This document shows, in pieces, positions 1-9,181 of a stretch of 25,000 bases of DNA. A program made the position numbers and the translations under genes. How positions within the stretch are numbered: the stretch's first letter is position 1; each line of letters opens with the position of its first letter. Source of the stretch: Ulva prolifera. Lineage: Eukaryota; Chlorophyta; Ulvophyceae; Ulvales; Ulvaceae. The stretch is taken from positions 12,501 through 37,500 of the forward strand of contig JALAAN010000015.1 of NCBI GenBank assembly GCA_023078555.1. The letters run 5' to 3'. The notes under the pieces were generated by a model, which had not been told where the DNA came from, searched no databases, and saw nothing but the letters and a program-made list of their open reading frames with translations.

Positions 1-1
1 G

Positions 2-1714
2 GATGCAGCGGCCACGTGCTTGGCTGCGCCGGCATCACATGGCAGTGCAGTCGCGGCATCACATGCTCCAAGGGCAGCGACTGTGGCCGCAAAACCTTCC
101 GCTTCAGTTGCGGAGCTGTCAGTGGGCGCGGCGGAGGTTCAGGGCGTAACCCACAGCGTGGTGCGGTTTGTGCACGCAGCGGCTCCAATGCCTGTGTCCA
201 CATCTGCTGCGGCAGCAGGTGTTGCTGCGGCTGCGCATGGTGTGAGTTTGCCCGGTTTGGCTGTTGCGGGCGCAGCAGCAGTGGCCACAGGTGCTGCGGG
301 TGCTGCACATGCTGCAGACCCACAGCTGGTTGCAGAGTTGACCCTGGCACACACCAGCGTGGGGCAGAGGCTGCGGGGAGGTGGTTCTGGAACCATGCTG
401 CCTGATCCCGGTGGTGGTGTGGAGGCTTGTAGTGAACGGGGCAGCGGCGGCTCGGCGGGGTCAGGCTCGGCTGAGGCGGTTTCAAACCGGCCGGCAGCGG
501 TGGGCAGCCCATCAGCCAAGTCGAAGCAGATTGCAGCTGCTGCATTGCGTCTCCGGACATCGCGGCAGTTTCGTATGATGTCGGGTGCCAGGCCTGTAGT
601 GAAGAAGCGTGTGCGTGAGGAGGCAGCTGACAGCGTGTGCGCAGTCGTAGGGAAGGCGGCGGGTGGGGGCGCGGCTGTCGATGCTGCAGCTGCAGTGGTG
701 CATGAAGGTGGCTGTCCTATGGCAGCTCCCAGTGTGGGTAATACCACCGTTGCAGACTCCGCCGCTGAGGATCGCCCCTCACCGGGGGGTCCTAGTGCAG
801 CCAACTGCATCCCTGTGATTGATGTATCATGGATCAGCGCTGGTGTGCGCCCCGCTGCTAGGAAGACGTGGCATGTGGGGCGCAGTGCCTCGCAGCGCCC
901 TAAACACAGCAGAGGTGCTGTGTCTCTGACCAGGGCCGTCCTCGATGATTCAGACGACGATGCGCCCTTGCCAGATGCCTCCAACCGGGGTACACCTGCG
1001 TCGTTGGTGGATGTTGCTGAGGGTGGCGCACGCGGGCCTCAAAAGTCTTTCACGCAGTGGCTCAGCGGGGTCGCTGCGCAGCGACCTGAGGTTGGGGTTT
1101 GTGGCGGCGAAGCGGCACCGGCTGACAGCAGCGCTACCTGTGGGCAGGGTGATGTTGCTGCCCCGGAGCCGGACATTGCGGCCGCGCTTCGCCGTCGTGA
1201 TTCTCTCATTACACCCGAGCAGGTGCCACCCGTGACAGGTGTGTGTGAGCGGGCGAGTGCTGCACACAGATGCAGTGGTGGTGCTGCCCCTACACCGCAA
1301 CTGATGCGACCCTCACCGGCACGTGGTGACGGTGTGCCACGCAGTGATGATGGCAAGGCAGAGTGTGAGAGTTTTTCATTCTTCAACTCCAGCGATGAGG
1401 ACATCGAGGGTGATGTGTCGTACACAGCGTCCCAGATTAGCCTACTGTCCTCGGAGTCTGGCGATGAGGACGGGGACAGCGACGTTGTGCCTGTGCCTGC
1501 TATGGGTCCAGGTGATGAAGCTGCTGCGCTGCATCGTCTTGGGGACTTGCTCGACAACCCGCAGATGTATGCTAGGTATGCGGCCACTCGTGTTTGTAAT
1601 GAGTTCTACTGCCGTGCATGTCCCGCCACCTCCGCACGAAAGCCATCTGTCATCATTGCAACGCACGCTGCCATTCACTGCAACGCACGCATGCATTGTG
1701 TGTTGAAACTATAG
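2..1714 (+). CDS. 5'-partial large exon: Ala-rich, acidic disordered protein region
   Basis: The frame is open from the left edge to a TAG at 1712-1714, about 570 codons, so the true start lies outside the window. The first 100 residues are strongly Ala/Val/Gly-rich. The middle is Ser/Pro/Ala-rich with basic clusters (KKRVREE near 605-620). Two acidic Ser/Asp/Glu tracts follow, near 945-975 and 1380-1490, of the kind seen in casein-kinase-2-type sites. The last part turns Cys-rich (VCNEFYCRAC, about 1592-1621). The last ~30 codons differ between this copy and the duplicate at 4239 onward, where about 27 extra bases sit near 4400, so the true exon end is probably near 1620 and the TAG may be intronic. 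I recognise no family. It is probably the disordered N-terminal part of the large gene that continues downstream. Confidence 0.5.
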   Translation, partial: DAAATCLAAPASHGSAVAASHAPRAATVAAKPSASVAELSVGAAEVQGVTHSVVRFVHAAAPMPVSTSAAAAGVAAAAHGVSLPGLAVAGAAAVATGAAGAAHAADPQLVAELTLAHTSVGQRLRGGGSGTMLPDPGGGVEACSERGSGGSAGSGSAEAVSNRPAAVGSPSAKSKQIAAAALRLRTSRQFRMMSGARPVVKKRVREEAADSVCAVVGKAAGGGAAVDAAAAVVHEGGCPMAAPSVGNTTVADSAAEDRPSPGGPSAANCIPVIDVSWISAGVRPAARKTWHVGRSASQRPKHSRGAVSLTRAVLDDSDDDAPLPDASNRGTPASLVDVAEGGARGPQKSFTQWLSGVAAQRPEVGVCGGEAAPADSSATCGQGDVAAPEPDIAAALRRRDSLITPEQVPPVTGVCERASAAHRCSGGAAPTPQLMRPSPARGDGVPRSDDGKAECESFSFFNSSDEDIEGDVSYTASQISLLSSESGDEDGDSDVVPVPAMGPGDEAAALHRLGDLLDNPQMYARYAATRVCNEFYCRACPATSARKPSVIIATHAAIHCNARMHCVLKL

Positions 1715-1773
1715 ACGCCCGGCACATTCTCACCAGTAACGGCGAGCTTGCGTGAAGGATCAAGAACAGCAGC

Positions 1774-2963
1774 ATGGGCACGGCGGCGATGGCGCATGAT
1801 GAGGTGGTCATGCCGCGCCGTGAAATGCTAGTGCGCGGCCTGGCCTCCAAGTGGTCAGCTTCGTGGACTGACGCCGATGCAGATTGGTATAAGTGCATAC
1901 CATGCAAAAACGTCGAGAATCAGGAAGGTGCTGCAAGGTTGATGCTTGTGTTTGCACGAGCGTATCTTGTAGCGCTGGTCTCTGCGCAAGACGACCCTGT
2001 ATTCGACCAGGGTAGCGATGACTCTCGGTCCACCCCTGTGAAGATTCTCGACGACATTCAGAAATCCAAGAATGGTAAAGGCGAGGTCAGCATGGGCAGC
2101 ATTGTGGCCTCATTTGCTAAGTGCCCTGGGCAGGTGTTCTGCGAAACACTCACATTGTTGTCATGGGCTGGCCACATAGGAAGCTTCAATACGCTTGCCA
2201 TGTACAGATACACCGTATCAACGGTTGTAGATGCGTACTTGGAGGGACAGCGTATGATTGTCCGTAAAACCCCGTCCGAGGAGCAGGTGTGGTCTCGATG
2301 CCCCTTTCGTGCATGCTGCAGTTTCGTACTGCACACCCCACAATGTTCCATGGGCACAAAAATACTGACTGTACTGCAGCAGATCGCACAGCGTACCGGT
2401 GTGCGGTGTGTGATGCTTGTCGATTGCGCATTGTGCCATCCAGTGCTACCGTCACGGCCACGTTGAATGCTGCTATGCAGGCCTGGAGAGAGGCGAGCCA
2501 TTTGTTCCGCGCGTTTCGCTTGCAAGTGCGACTATACATTATGGCCCTCAAGGCAAACGGCGCTTTGAACGCATTGAAGCCAAAGCCGATGCAAGCTGCA
2601 GAGATCCGGAGATGCGCCGAAGCGACCAACTGCGGGTCTATCACCATCATGTATGGCCGGGTGGCGGCGTTCTTGAAGATGCTTTCGGGAGCCCGGAACC
2701 CCGTATTTGTGGCGCTCACATGGGGTCACGTCCACTTCATCCCCACCTACTATGTGGATGAGGCAACTCAGACGAAGCAGGTGCGGGGGTTGCTCACTCA
2801 GCCATACTACATGGATGCACAGCCTATATGTGCATGCATGGTGTACATTGTTTATTCCATGTATGGTGACATGGATGCCTCTGCATCACTGGGGCACCAT
2901 AGGGAGGCCTGCGTGCACATTGCAAAAGTCGTGCACACCGTTATGTATTCATGCGTTGGGTGA
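1774..2963 (+). CDS. Uncharacterised coding block, one apparent 2-bp frameshift
   Basis: The frame is open from 1774 to about 2411, then coding potential moves to another frame that runs to TGA at 2961-2963. The switch coincides with an extra TG in this copy near 2407-2413. The duplicate at 5064-5765 lacks it and reads straight through, so the two parts belong together (about 395 codons). Visible features are CxxC at the start (YKCIPC), a Cys cluster (RCPFRACC to VRCDAC), a basic helix-like stretch (REASHLFRAFRLQVRL), and HVHF near 2727-2738. I recognise no family. It may be an internal exon rather than an independent gene: AG acceptors lie just upstream at 1769 and 1772, and another coding block follows at 3030. 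Confidence 0.5.
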
Positions 2964-3029
2964 CTGACGCTCGTGCTGGTCTCACGTCAATATGGTCGAG
3001 GCGGGCCGTTTACGGGGGCCCGCGTGTAG

Positions 3030-3330
3030 GTCACATTCATGTGCGAGTTCGCTATCGCATGGGACAAGGCACCCAATGTGTTTGGGGTTAAGAATATTGT
3101 GGTTGACAACACCGCAGCATTGAATGAGGAGGGTGTAAACTGGAATGACAGTCTGGGCTGCGTCGGGGAACATCTACTCTCCATCGCCTTGCACCAACGC
3201 GTCATTGATGTGGAGGATCTCTGCAATCTCAAGGTCGGTGACAGTTTCAAGCTCAGCCACCTTATCAAGAAGCGCACATCAAGCCCGGCCGCAGGACCCC
3301 ACATCGGAGGATGTGGACGCATGTGTGACT
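3030..3330 (+). CDS. Uncharacterised exon, continuation of the upstream coding block
   Basis: The frame is open after a good acceptor (GCGTGTAG at 3022-3029) and encodes a protein-like sequence starting VTFMCEFAIAWDK and including VFGVKNIVVDN and VGEHLLSIAL. A plausible donor for the preceding exon lies near 2955, giving an intron of about 75 bp and compatible phase. The 3' end is uncertain. The two assembly copies differ by one A near 3280, and the duplicate's frame (RPQDPTSEDVDA) looks better than the frame here. No known domain was recognised. It probably belongs to the same gene as the blocks on either side. Confidence 0.4.
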
Positions 3331-3539
3331 TGCTCATATCCCTTTGCTGTGCCTGTTTTCTTGTTAAATTGTTACATGTGCGACATGATGCAATGCTAAA
3401 CAACGCCCAATGGCTGCCGGCCGCTACTTGTGCATCATTCACACCATGGGTGCCAGCTGCAGCAATGTGGTGGTGTCACAGCTCGGTGAGCACTCGGGGT
3501 GATTCGAAAGTATATGGCGCACGCAATGCACCCATGCAG

Positions 3540-3774
3540 GTTTTGCTTCTGCCGCTACCAATGGATTGTCCCGCTACGATTTGTACCACTAGCGCCGTAC
3601 GCCATATCAGCTCTGGTGGCGCGGTTCACTGCGGCCGCCGACCATGAAAGTACTTTCAAGAGAGCTGGCGGACCGGCAATGGTCTTGGGGCGCATCATCC
3701 AGGCGGCAGCTACAATCACAACGGCCAGAGAACCGCGTTGCGATTGCCCATGCGGGGCAGTGGTCACTCAATAG
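3540..3774 (+). CDS. Possible exon, function unknown, low confidence
   Basis: Following a CAG at 3537-3539 (ATGCAG), a frame reading ALVARFTAAADHESTFKRAG and ending RCDCPCGAVV is open to TAG at 3774. Its composition is protein-like, with a terminal Cys cluster. The duplicate copy (6301-6573) keeps the same ending but is out of frame in the middle because of indels. Exon limits cannot be set from either copy. The rest of 3331-4237 shows coding-like fragments in changing frames but no boundary I can defend. Confidence 0.25.
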
Positions 3775-4237
3775 CATCACATACCAGACCGAGTACCTCC
3801 ACCCCTCAATCTTGCACTCGCTGTTTGGGGACCTGGTACGGACTAGCCCGCAACAGCTTTATGGAAACTAAGTGATGTTGCCTGTTAGCGAGGGGCGTGT
3901 GTATATATGGGCCGCGTGTCCGATACCAATCCTGTTGATGCAATACAGTCCGCTGCTTCGGACGAACGGGCACGGCCCGGTCCGACATACTGTCTAAATT
4001 CGCAAGCATGGTACGCAAGGCCCTAAAAGATCTGGGAGGGAAGTGCCGTCGGCAATGAGCAACCTGGTCAAGACGGCAGCGTTTAAGGCCATTGAGTCTC
4101 GTGCGGCAAAGACAAAAATCAATATGCATTGGCGGTGTATATGCATGCAGCTGTGGGGCAGTTGTTCTTACACAGCGACGAGGGCAGGGGCAGTTGCAAG
4201 AAGCCGATGTTCACGGGAAGACATTGCTCGACGCAAG

Positions 4238-4238
4238 N
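4238..4238. other. Single N at junction of the two duplicate copies
   Basis: The only ambiguous base in this half of the window sits exactly between the end of copy 1 (4237) and the start of copy 2 (4239). Some scaffolding programs insert a single n where two contigs are judged adjacent or overlapping but are not merged. The position therefore argues that the duplication is an assembly artefact. Confidence 0.9.
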
Positions 4239-4574
4239 ATGAGGACGGGGACAGCGACGTTGTGCCTGTGCCTGCTATGGGTCCAGGTGATGAAGCTGCT
4301 GCGCTGCATCGTCTTGGGGACTTGCTCGACAACCCGCAGATGTATGCTAGGTATGCGGCCACTCGTGTTTGTAATGAGTTCTACTGCCGTGCATGTCCGC
4401 CACCCCATGTCGAAAGTCTACTGATGATGGTCGCAGCCTCCTAAAGCCATCTGTCATCATTGCAACGCACTGCCATTCACTGCAACGCACGCATGCATTG
4501 TGTGTTGAAACTATAGACGCCGGCACATTCTCACCAGTAACGGCGAGCTTGCGTGAAGGATCAAGAACAGCAGC

Positions 4575-5765
4575 ATGGGCACGGCGGCGATGGCGCATGA
4601 TGAGGTGGTCATGCCGCGCCGTGAAATGCTAGTGCGCGGCCTGGCCTCCAAGTGGTCAGCCTTCGTGGGACTGACGCCGATGCAGATTGGTATAAAGTGC
4701 ATACCATGCAAAAACGGTCGAGAATCAGGAAGGTGCTGCAAGGTTGATGCTGTGTTTGCACGAGCGTATCTTGTAGCGCTGGTCTCTGCGCAAGACGACC
4801 CTGTATTCGACCGATGGGTAGCGATGGACTCTCGTCCACCCCTGTGAAGATTCTCGACGACATTCAGAAATCCAAGAATGGTTAAAGGCGAGGTCAGCAT
4901 GGGCAGCATTGTGGCCTCATTTGCTAAGTGCCCTGGGCAGGTGTTCTGCGAAACACTCACATTGTTGTCATGGGCTGGCCACATAGGAAGCTTAATACGC
5001 TGCATGTACAGATTACACCGTATCAACGGTTGTATATGCGTACTTGGAGGGACAGCGTATTGATTGTCCGTAAAACCCCGTCCGAGAGCAGTGTGGTCTC
5101 GATGCCCCTTTCGTGCATGCTGCAGTTTCGTACTGCACACCCCACAATGTTCCATGGGCACAAAAATACTGACTGTACTGCAGCAGATCGCACAGCGTAC
5201 CGGTGTGCGGTGTGATGCTTGTCGATTGCGCATTGTGCCATCCAGTGCTACCGTCACGGCCACGTTGAATGCTGCTATGCAGGCCTGGAGAGAGGCGAGC
5301 CATTTGTTCCGCGCGTTTCGCTTGCAAGTGCGACTATACATTATGGCCCTCAAGGCAAACGGCGCTTTGAACGCATTGAAGCCAAAGCCGATGCAAGCTG
5401 CAGAGATCCGGAGATGCGCCGAAGCGACCAACTGCGGGTCTATCACCATCATGTATGGCCGGGTGGCGGCGTTCTTGAAGATGCTTTCGGGAGCCCGGAA
5501 CCCCGTATTTGTGGCGCTCACATGGGGTCACGTCCACTTCATCCCCACCTACTATGTGGATGAGGCAACTCAGACGAAGCAGGTGCGGGGGTTGCTCACT
5601 CAGCCATACTACATGGATGCACAGCCTATATGTGCATGCATGGTGTACATTGTTTATTCCATGTATGGTGACCTGGATGCCTCTGCATCACTGGGGCACC
5701 ATAGGGAGGCCTGCGTGCACATTGCAAAAGTCGTGCACACCGTTATGTATTCATGCGTTGGGTGA
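4575..5765 (+). pseudogene. Duplicate, frame-broken copy of the 1774-2963 coding block
   Basis: It corresponds base for base to 1774-2963 but has single-base insertions around 4660-4740 and 4810-4885 and losses around 4990-5100, so only 5064-5765 stays open. That piece bridges the frame switch seen in the first copy. One substitution changes YGDM to YGDL near 5672. I regard it as an uncorrected assembly copy and not a biological pseudogene. It should not be counted as a second gene. Confidence 0.7.
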
Positions 5766-5831
5766 CTGACGCTCGTGCTGGTCTCACGTCAATATGGTCG
5801 AGGCGGGCCGTTTACGGGGGCCCGCGTGTAG

Positions 5832-6291
5832 GTCACATTCATGTGCGAGTTCGCTATCGCATGGGACAAGGCACCCAATGTGTTTGGGGTTAAGAATATT
5901 GTGGTTGACAACAACCGCAGCATTGAATGAGGAGGTGTAAACTGGAATGACAGTCTGGGCTGCGTCGGGGAACATCTACTCTCCATCGCCTTGGCACCAA
6001 CGCGTCATTGATGTGAGGATCTCTGCAATCTCAAGGTCGGTGGACAGGTTCAAGCTCAGCCACCTTATCAAGAAGCGCACATCAGCCCGGCCGCAGGACC
6101 CCACATCGGAGGATGTGGACGCAATGTGTGACTTGCTCATATCCCTTTGCTGTGCCTGTTTCTTGTTAAATTGTTACATGTGCGACATGATGCAATGCTA
6201 TAACAACGCCAATGGATGCCGGCCGCTACTTGTGCATCATTCACACCATGGGGTGCCAGCTGCAGCAATGTGTGGTGTCACAGCTCGGTGA
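5832..6291 (+). pseudogene. Duplicate, frame-broken copy of the 3030-3330 exon region
   Basis: It starts after the same GTAG acceptor and matches 3030 onward, but an extra base near 5915 and a missing G near 5935 disrupt the frame. From 5947 to 6291 a different frame is open and includes DPTSEDVDAMCDLL, which may be the better reading of the distal part. It is most likely assembly noise on a single genuine exon. Confidence 0.6.
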
Positions 6292-6877
6292 GCACTCGGG
6301 GTGATTCGAAAGTATATGGCGCACGCAATGCACCCATGCAGGTTTTGCTTCTGCCGCTACCATGTATGGTCCCGCTTACGATTTGCTACCACTAGCGCCG
6401 TACGCCATATCAGCTCTGGTGGCGCGGTTCACTGCGGCCGCCGACATGAAAGTACTTTCAAGAGAGCTGCGGACCGGCATGGTTCTTGGGCGCATCATCC
6501 AGGCGCAGCTACATCACAACGGCCAATAGAACCGCGTTGCGATTGCCCATGCGGGGCAGTGGTCACTCAATAGCAGCACATACCAGACCAGAGTACCTCC
6601 ACCCCTCATCTTGCACTCGCTGTTTGGGGACCTGGTACGGACTAGCCCGCAACAAGCTTTTATGGAAACTAAGTGATGTTGCCTGTTAGCGAGGGCGTGT
6701 GTATATATGGCCGCGTGCCGATACCCAATCCCTGTGATGCATACAGTCCGCTGCTTCGGACAACTGCACGGCCGGTCGACATACTGTCTAAATTCGCAAG
6801 CATGGTACGCAGGCCCTCAAAGATCTGGGAGTGCCGTCGGCAATGAGCAACCTGGTCAAGACGGCAGCGTTTAGGCC

Positions 6878-7160
6878 TTGAGTCTCGTGCGGGACAAAAT
6901 CAATATGCATTGGCGGTGGTATATGCATGCAGCTGTGGGGCAGTTGTTCTTACACAGCGACGAGGGCAGGCGGCAGTGCAAGAAGCCGATGTTCACGGGA
7001 AGACATTGCTCGACGCAAGCTTGCGCACTCATCGACGTGACCGCTCGGGAGCACATAGCTGCGTACGGCTGGACACTCATTCGCAAGATGCATCCCGATG
7101 GCCCTGCGCAACTCCACCTGTGGGGCAAAGACAAGTTTATGCCCGCTGAGAACCGTTCAG
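6878..7160 (+). CDS. Exon crossing out of the duplicated region
   Basis: The frame is open from 6878 and ends at a strong donor (TTCAG|GTGCGT, intron from 7161). It encodes a Cys/His-containing segment (MHWRWYMHAAVGQLF, then HCSTQACALIDVTARE) and ends in KDKFMPAENRSG. The part before 7020 is also present at 4120-4237, where the frame is broken by indels. This exon shows where copy 1 should continue. The 5' boundary is not resolved. The donor leaves phase 1, which fits the acceptor at 7424. Function is unknown. Confidence 0.5.
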
Positions 7161-7195
7161 GTGCGTTTTTTAAGTTCGTGGGGTAGGGTTTTCGC

Positions 7196-7221
7196 GGGGG
7201 GGGGGGGGGGGGGGGGGGGGG
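7196..7221 (+). repeat. Homopolymer G26
   Basis: This is an uninterrupted run of 26 guanines inside the proposed intron. Such a run could fold into G-quadruplex structures in the RNA or the non-template strand. Its exact length is unreliable in any assembly. Confidence 0.95.
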
Positions 7222-7298
7222 TTGCGTAGGCTAACCGAGTTGGCAGGTGCTGTACGCCTTTTGTGCATCCATGTCGGTTACTGTTCTTGTAGTTGAAA

Positions 7299-7322
7299 GG
7301 GGGGGGGTGGGGGGGGGGGGGG
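7299..7322 (+). repeat. Interrupted homopolymer G9-T-G14
   Basis: A second guanine tract about 80 bp after the first, interrupted by one T at 7308. Like the first, it could form a G-quadruplex and lies on the coding strand of the same intron. Confidence 0.95.
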
Positions 7323-7424
7323 CAATTGCAGGTGTAGTATTGAGCTCAATAGATGTGTTTCGGGAGGCGGTGTACCTGCGTAGGGTTCGGGGTGCGGGTC
7401 ATGAAGGACGGCCATTGTCCGCAG

Positions 7425-7495
7425 GAGTGCACTCGCGTGATACTCAAACCTGTTGGTACTTTGCGTGTCACACACAGTGTGTCTTCGCTGTGCAG
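7425..7495 (+). CDS. Small Cys-rich exon
   Basis: This 71-bp block lies between a CCGCAG acceptor and a consensus donor CAG|GTGAGT (from 7496). Joined in phase to the exon ending at 7160, it reads VHSRDTQTCWYFACHTQCVF, with three Cys spaced C-x4-C-x3-C, consistent with the Cys-rich character of the rest of the gene. Another frame is also open across this short exon, so the call rests on phase agreement and donor quality. Confidence 0.4.
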
Positions 7496-7545
7496 GTGAG
7501 TTGAAGGCTTTCTGCGTTATGCTAAGAAATGCTGACGAGGTGCAG

Positions 7546-7920
7546 ACGGCATGGTTACATGCACTGGAGGATGCTGGTGGTGATCATGGGGTGGATTTGC
7601 GATCCATGCTGAGCACTGCCAGTGGCGGCAAGATGTTATGCCACTGGAAGCCATGCATTCGGTTTGAGAGACAGTCGCAGCGGACGTGCGCGAGCACCTC
7701 GAAGATCGTGATGCCCAGCTTGACGGCGCCACCGTTGAAGACATTGCCCAAGACATTGACCTTTGCCGATTTGGGCAAGAGATGTCCACTGCTCAGCTCT
7801 TTGGGGAAGAGGGCGACTTCTTAGTGGAGCGCATGCGGAAACACGAGTGTGGTATACAACGCGGACGCAATGAGGCAGAAGCGCCTTACAAAGCTCAATG
7901 TCGGTGCCGTTGAAGTGGAG
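7546..7920 (+). CDS. Exon with probable one-base frame slips
   Basis: The exon opens after a short 50-bp intron (GTGAGT to GCAG) with TAWLHALEDAGGDHGVDLRS in frame. From about 7665 the protein-like frame is a different one (ETVAADVREHLEDRDAQLDG to FLVERMRK). From about 7840 it returns to the first frame (GNTSVVYNADAMRQKRLTKL) and ends at donor GAG|GTACGT at 7921. Two compensating single-base errors explain this better than two extra introns, since no GT-AG pairs fit. The product is a helical, charged segment of unknown family. The second frame contains one TGA at its edge near 7663-7665. Confidence 0.45.
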
Positions 7921-8105
7921 GTACGTGCGGCAGTCATCTCATGTTGTGCAGCTCCTGCTTAGTGCATGCCATGTACAATGAGCCATGGTTGGTGGAGATG
8001 AATGCGTGTCGTCCTTTACATGTGGGCCACAGAATTGCGATGTTGCATCGTGGCCACAAGTACTCGCAAGACCACGCATCACAAGGCATGGTGTTGGCAA
8101 TGCAG

Positions 8106-8309
8106 GTGACCACGGAGGGCCTCAATGCGATCCTTGTCCATCGCAAGGCGACTTTGCAGCACTTCAGCATCCCGGTACAGAGGCCGCCGACGCTGAACAG
8201 TGCGGGACTGGATCTGGACCGCGGGCGGTGCGGGGTTCATGGGTGTCATTCGCCAAATACGGCAGGGCAACGACAGTTTGGAGCAAAATGCTGCAGTATC
8301 TGCGCTTGG
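8106..8309 (+). CDS. Exon upstream of the zinc modules, one apparent frame slip
   Basis: After acceptor AATGCAG it reads VTTEGLNAILVHRKATLQHF in phase 0, matching the exon ending at 7920 across a 185-bp intron. Near 8215-8225 the protein-like frame shifts by one base into GFMGVIRQIRQGNDSLEQN and continues to a donor GG|GTGCGA at 8310. If that donor were not used the frame would hit TAG at 8347-8349, so an alternative is that a separate upstream gene ends there. Function is unknown. Confidence 0.4.
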
Positions 8310-8421
8310 GTGCGACCTCAACAACATTGTGTTTTCCCTTGAGGGCTAGGTCTGTTGTGAGTCGGCTGTCTACATGGCGCAAGATTATGTTGATGCTCCA
8401 CCGAATTTTTGTTTCTCACAG

Positions 8422-8916
8422 CCCGCATGTTCTTGTAGAAAGAGCACCGGTGCCGGTGTGTGGTGCGGAGCTACAAGTCGCTCGAGGTGGCAAATCCGGA
8501 CATACCGCTTCAGGCAAGTGCCTCGCTGTTGACTCCAAGAAATCGGCAGCGGGGGCGACGGTTGCAGACGATCTTGCCTTGCGGATACCGTGGGGGGGGT
8601 CAGCAATCAGATGCATCTGTGGCCCCCGACACCTTCGGAAGCCGCTTCGTCTTATTGAAGATTTCCGTGGTACGCGCACCGCTGGCTTTGGGCGGTACTG
8701 CAAGAATACAGCGTGCAAGAAGGTTCTGGACCTCGGGAATTTCACGGGATTTGCCACCGTTTGCAACATTCACAGGACAGGCGCAACGATGCTTGGCCGG
8801 AAGGCAGTGCTGCCGCCGGTCGATGAGGCATTTACGGGGTTTGCGGTGACTGAGCCCCGGCTCGAATCTCTGGTCGCTGGCTCTGCCAACTTGCACAAAC
8901 GCGATTTGACGCGTTT
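8422..8916 (+). CDS. Exon with first half of zinc-binding module 1
   Basis: The exon opens after TTTCTCACAG and is open past the proposed donor at 8917 (TT|GTGATT) to a TGA at 8918-8920. It contains a C-x4-C-x15-C-x2-H arrangement: Cys at 8699, 8714 and 8762 and His at 8771 (YCKNTACKK to VCNIHR). This resembles the first zinc site of the other modules downstream. The next exon's acceptor at 9181 requires a phase-2 donor; 8917 fits, and an earlier site at 8842 would also fit. Upstream residues (KKSAAGATVADDLALRIPWG) look genuinely coding. DNA or protein binding is inferred only from the metal-ligand pattern. Confidence 0.55.
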
Positions 8917-9181
8917 GTGATTCATCACTTGTACTGTGCTGCTAGAAACCCCAGAAGACTGGGCCTCTGCCCGAAGCATGTGAAGGTGATATTTCCATGC
9001 GTGTCTGCCCTAAGTCCACATGCGGTGCTACTCCATGCCATGCCGGGGACGTGTTGCTGATTCAGTGTTGCAGTACATGCATAAATAGGTTGCCTTGCAT
9101 GTGTTTTGAGTTTCAGATTGGCTCGAGAGTGTTTCTTCCTAAGATTTGCTTGTCAAGTGACAAGGGATGCTATTTTTGCAG

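Larger units (their letters stand above)
1464..4237. repeat. First copy of 2.78 kb direct duplication (probable contig overlap)
   Basis: This segment is repeated at 4239-7019. It begins with ATGAGGACGG at 1464 and ends with CGACGCAAG at 4237, immediately before the single N at 4238. The second copy starts and ends at exactly the same two sequences. Long stretches are identical (about 2415-2960 versus 5217-5762), while other stretches differ by scattered one-base insertions and deletions, often at homopolymers. This copy keeps longer open frames at 1774-2466 and 3039-3647. Confidence 0.93.
4239..7019. repeat. Second, noisier copy of the 2.78 kb direct duplication
   Basis: This segment repeats 1464-4237 in the same order and orientation. 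After 7019 the sequence continues into new coding sequence, which copy 1 would enter if it did not stop at 4237. Relative to copy 1 it carries extra or missing single bases, for example around 4660-4740, 4810-4885 and 5920-6060. These break frames that are open in copy 1. An exception near 5211 is where this copy is the one that reads through. Confidence 0.93.
7161..7424 (+). other. Intron carrying two long G tracts
   Basis: It begins GTGCGT and ends TGTCCGCAG. Joining 7160 to 7425 gives phase-compatible coding on both sides. A pure run of 26 G lies at 7196-7221, and a near-pure G9-T-G14 run at 7299-7322, both on the coding strand. Several alternative CAG or TAG acceptors lie inside (near 7245 and 7290), so small extra exons cannot be excluded. 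Confidence 0.5.

Noticed and set aside
139..984. 281-codon minus-strand frame opposite the Ala-rich exon
   Set aside because: It is a GC-rich antisense shadow; its composition mirrors the Ala/Gly codons of the plus strand and it has no motif.
8340..8349. Stop TAG as the end of a separate upstream gene
   Set aside because: Not excluded, but a GTGCGA donor at 8310 and a CTCACAG acceptor at 8421 join the flanking exons in phase, so I favour one gene.
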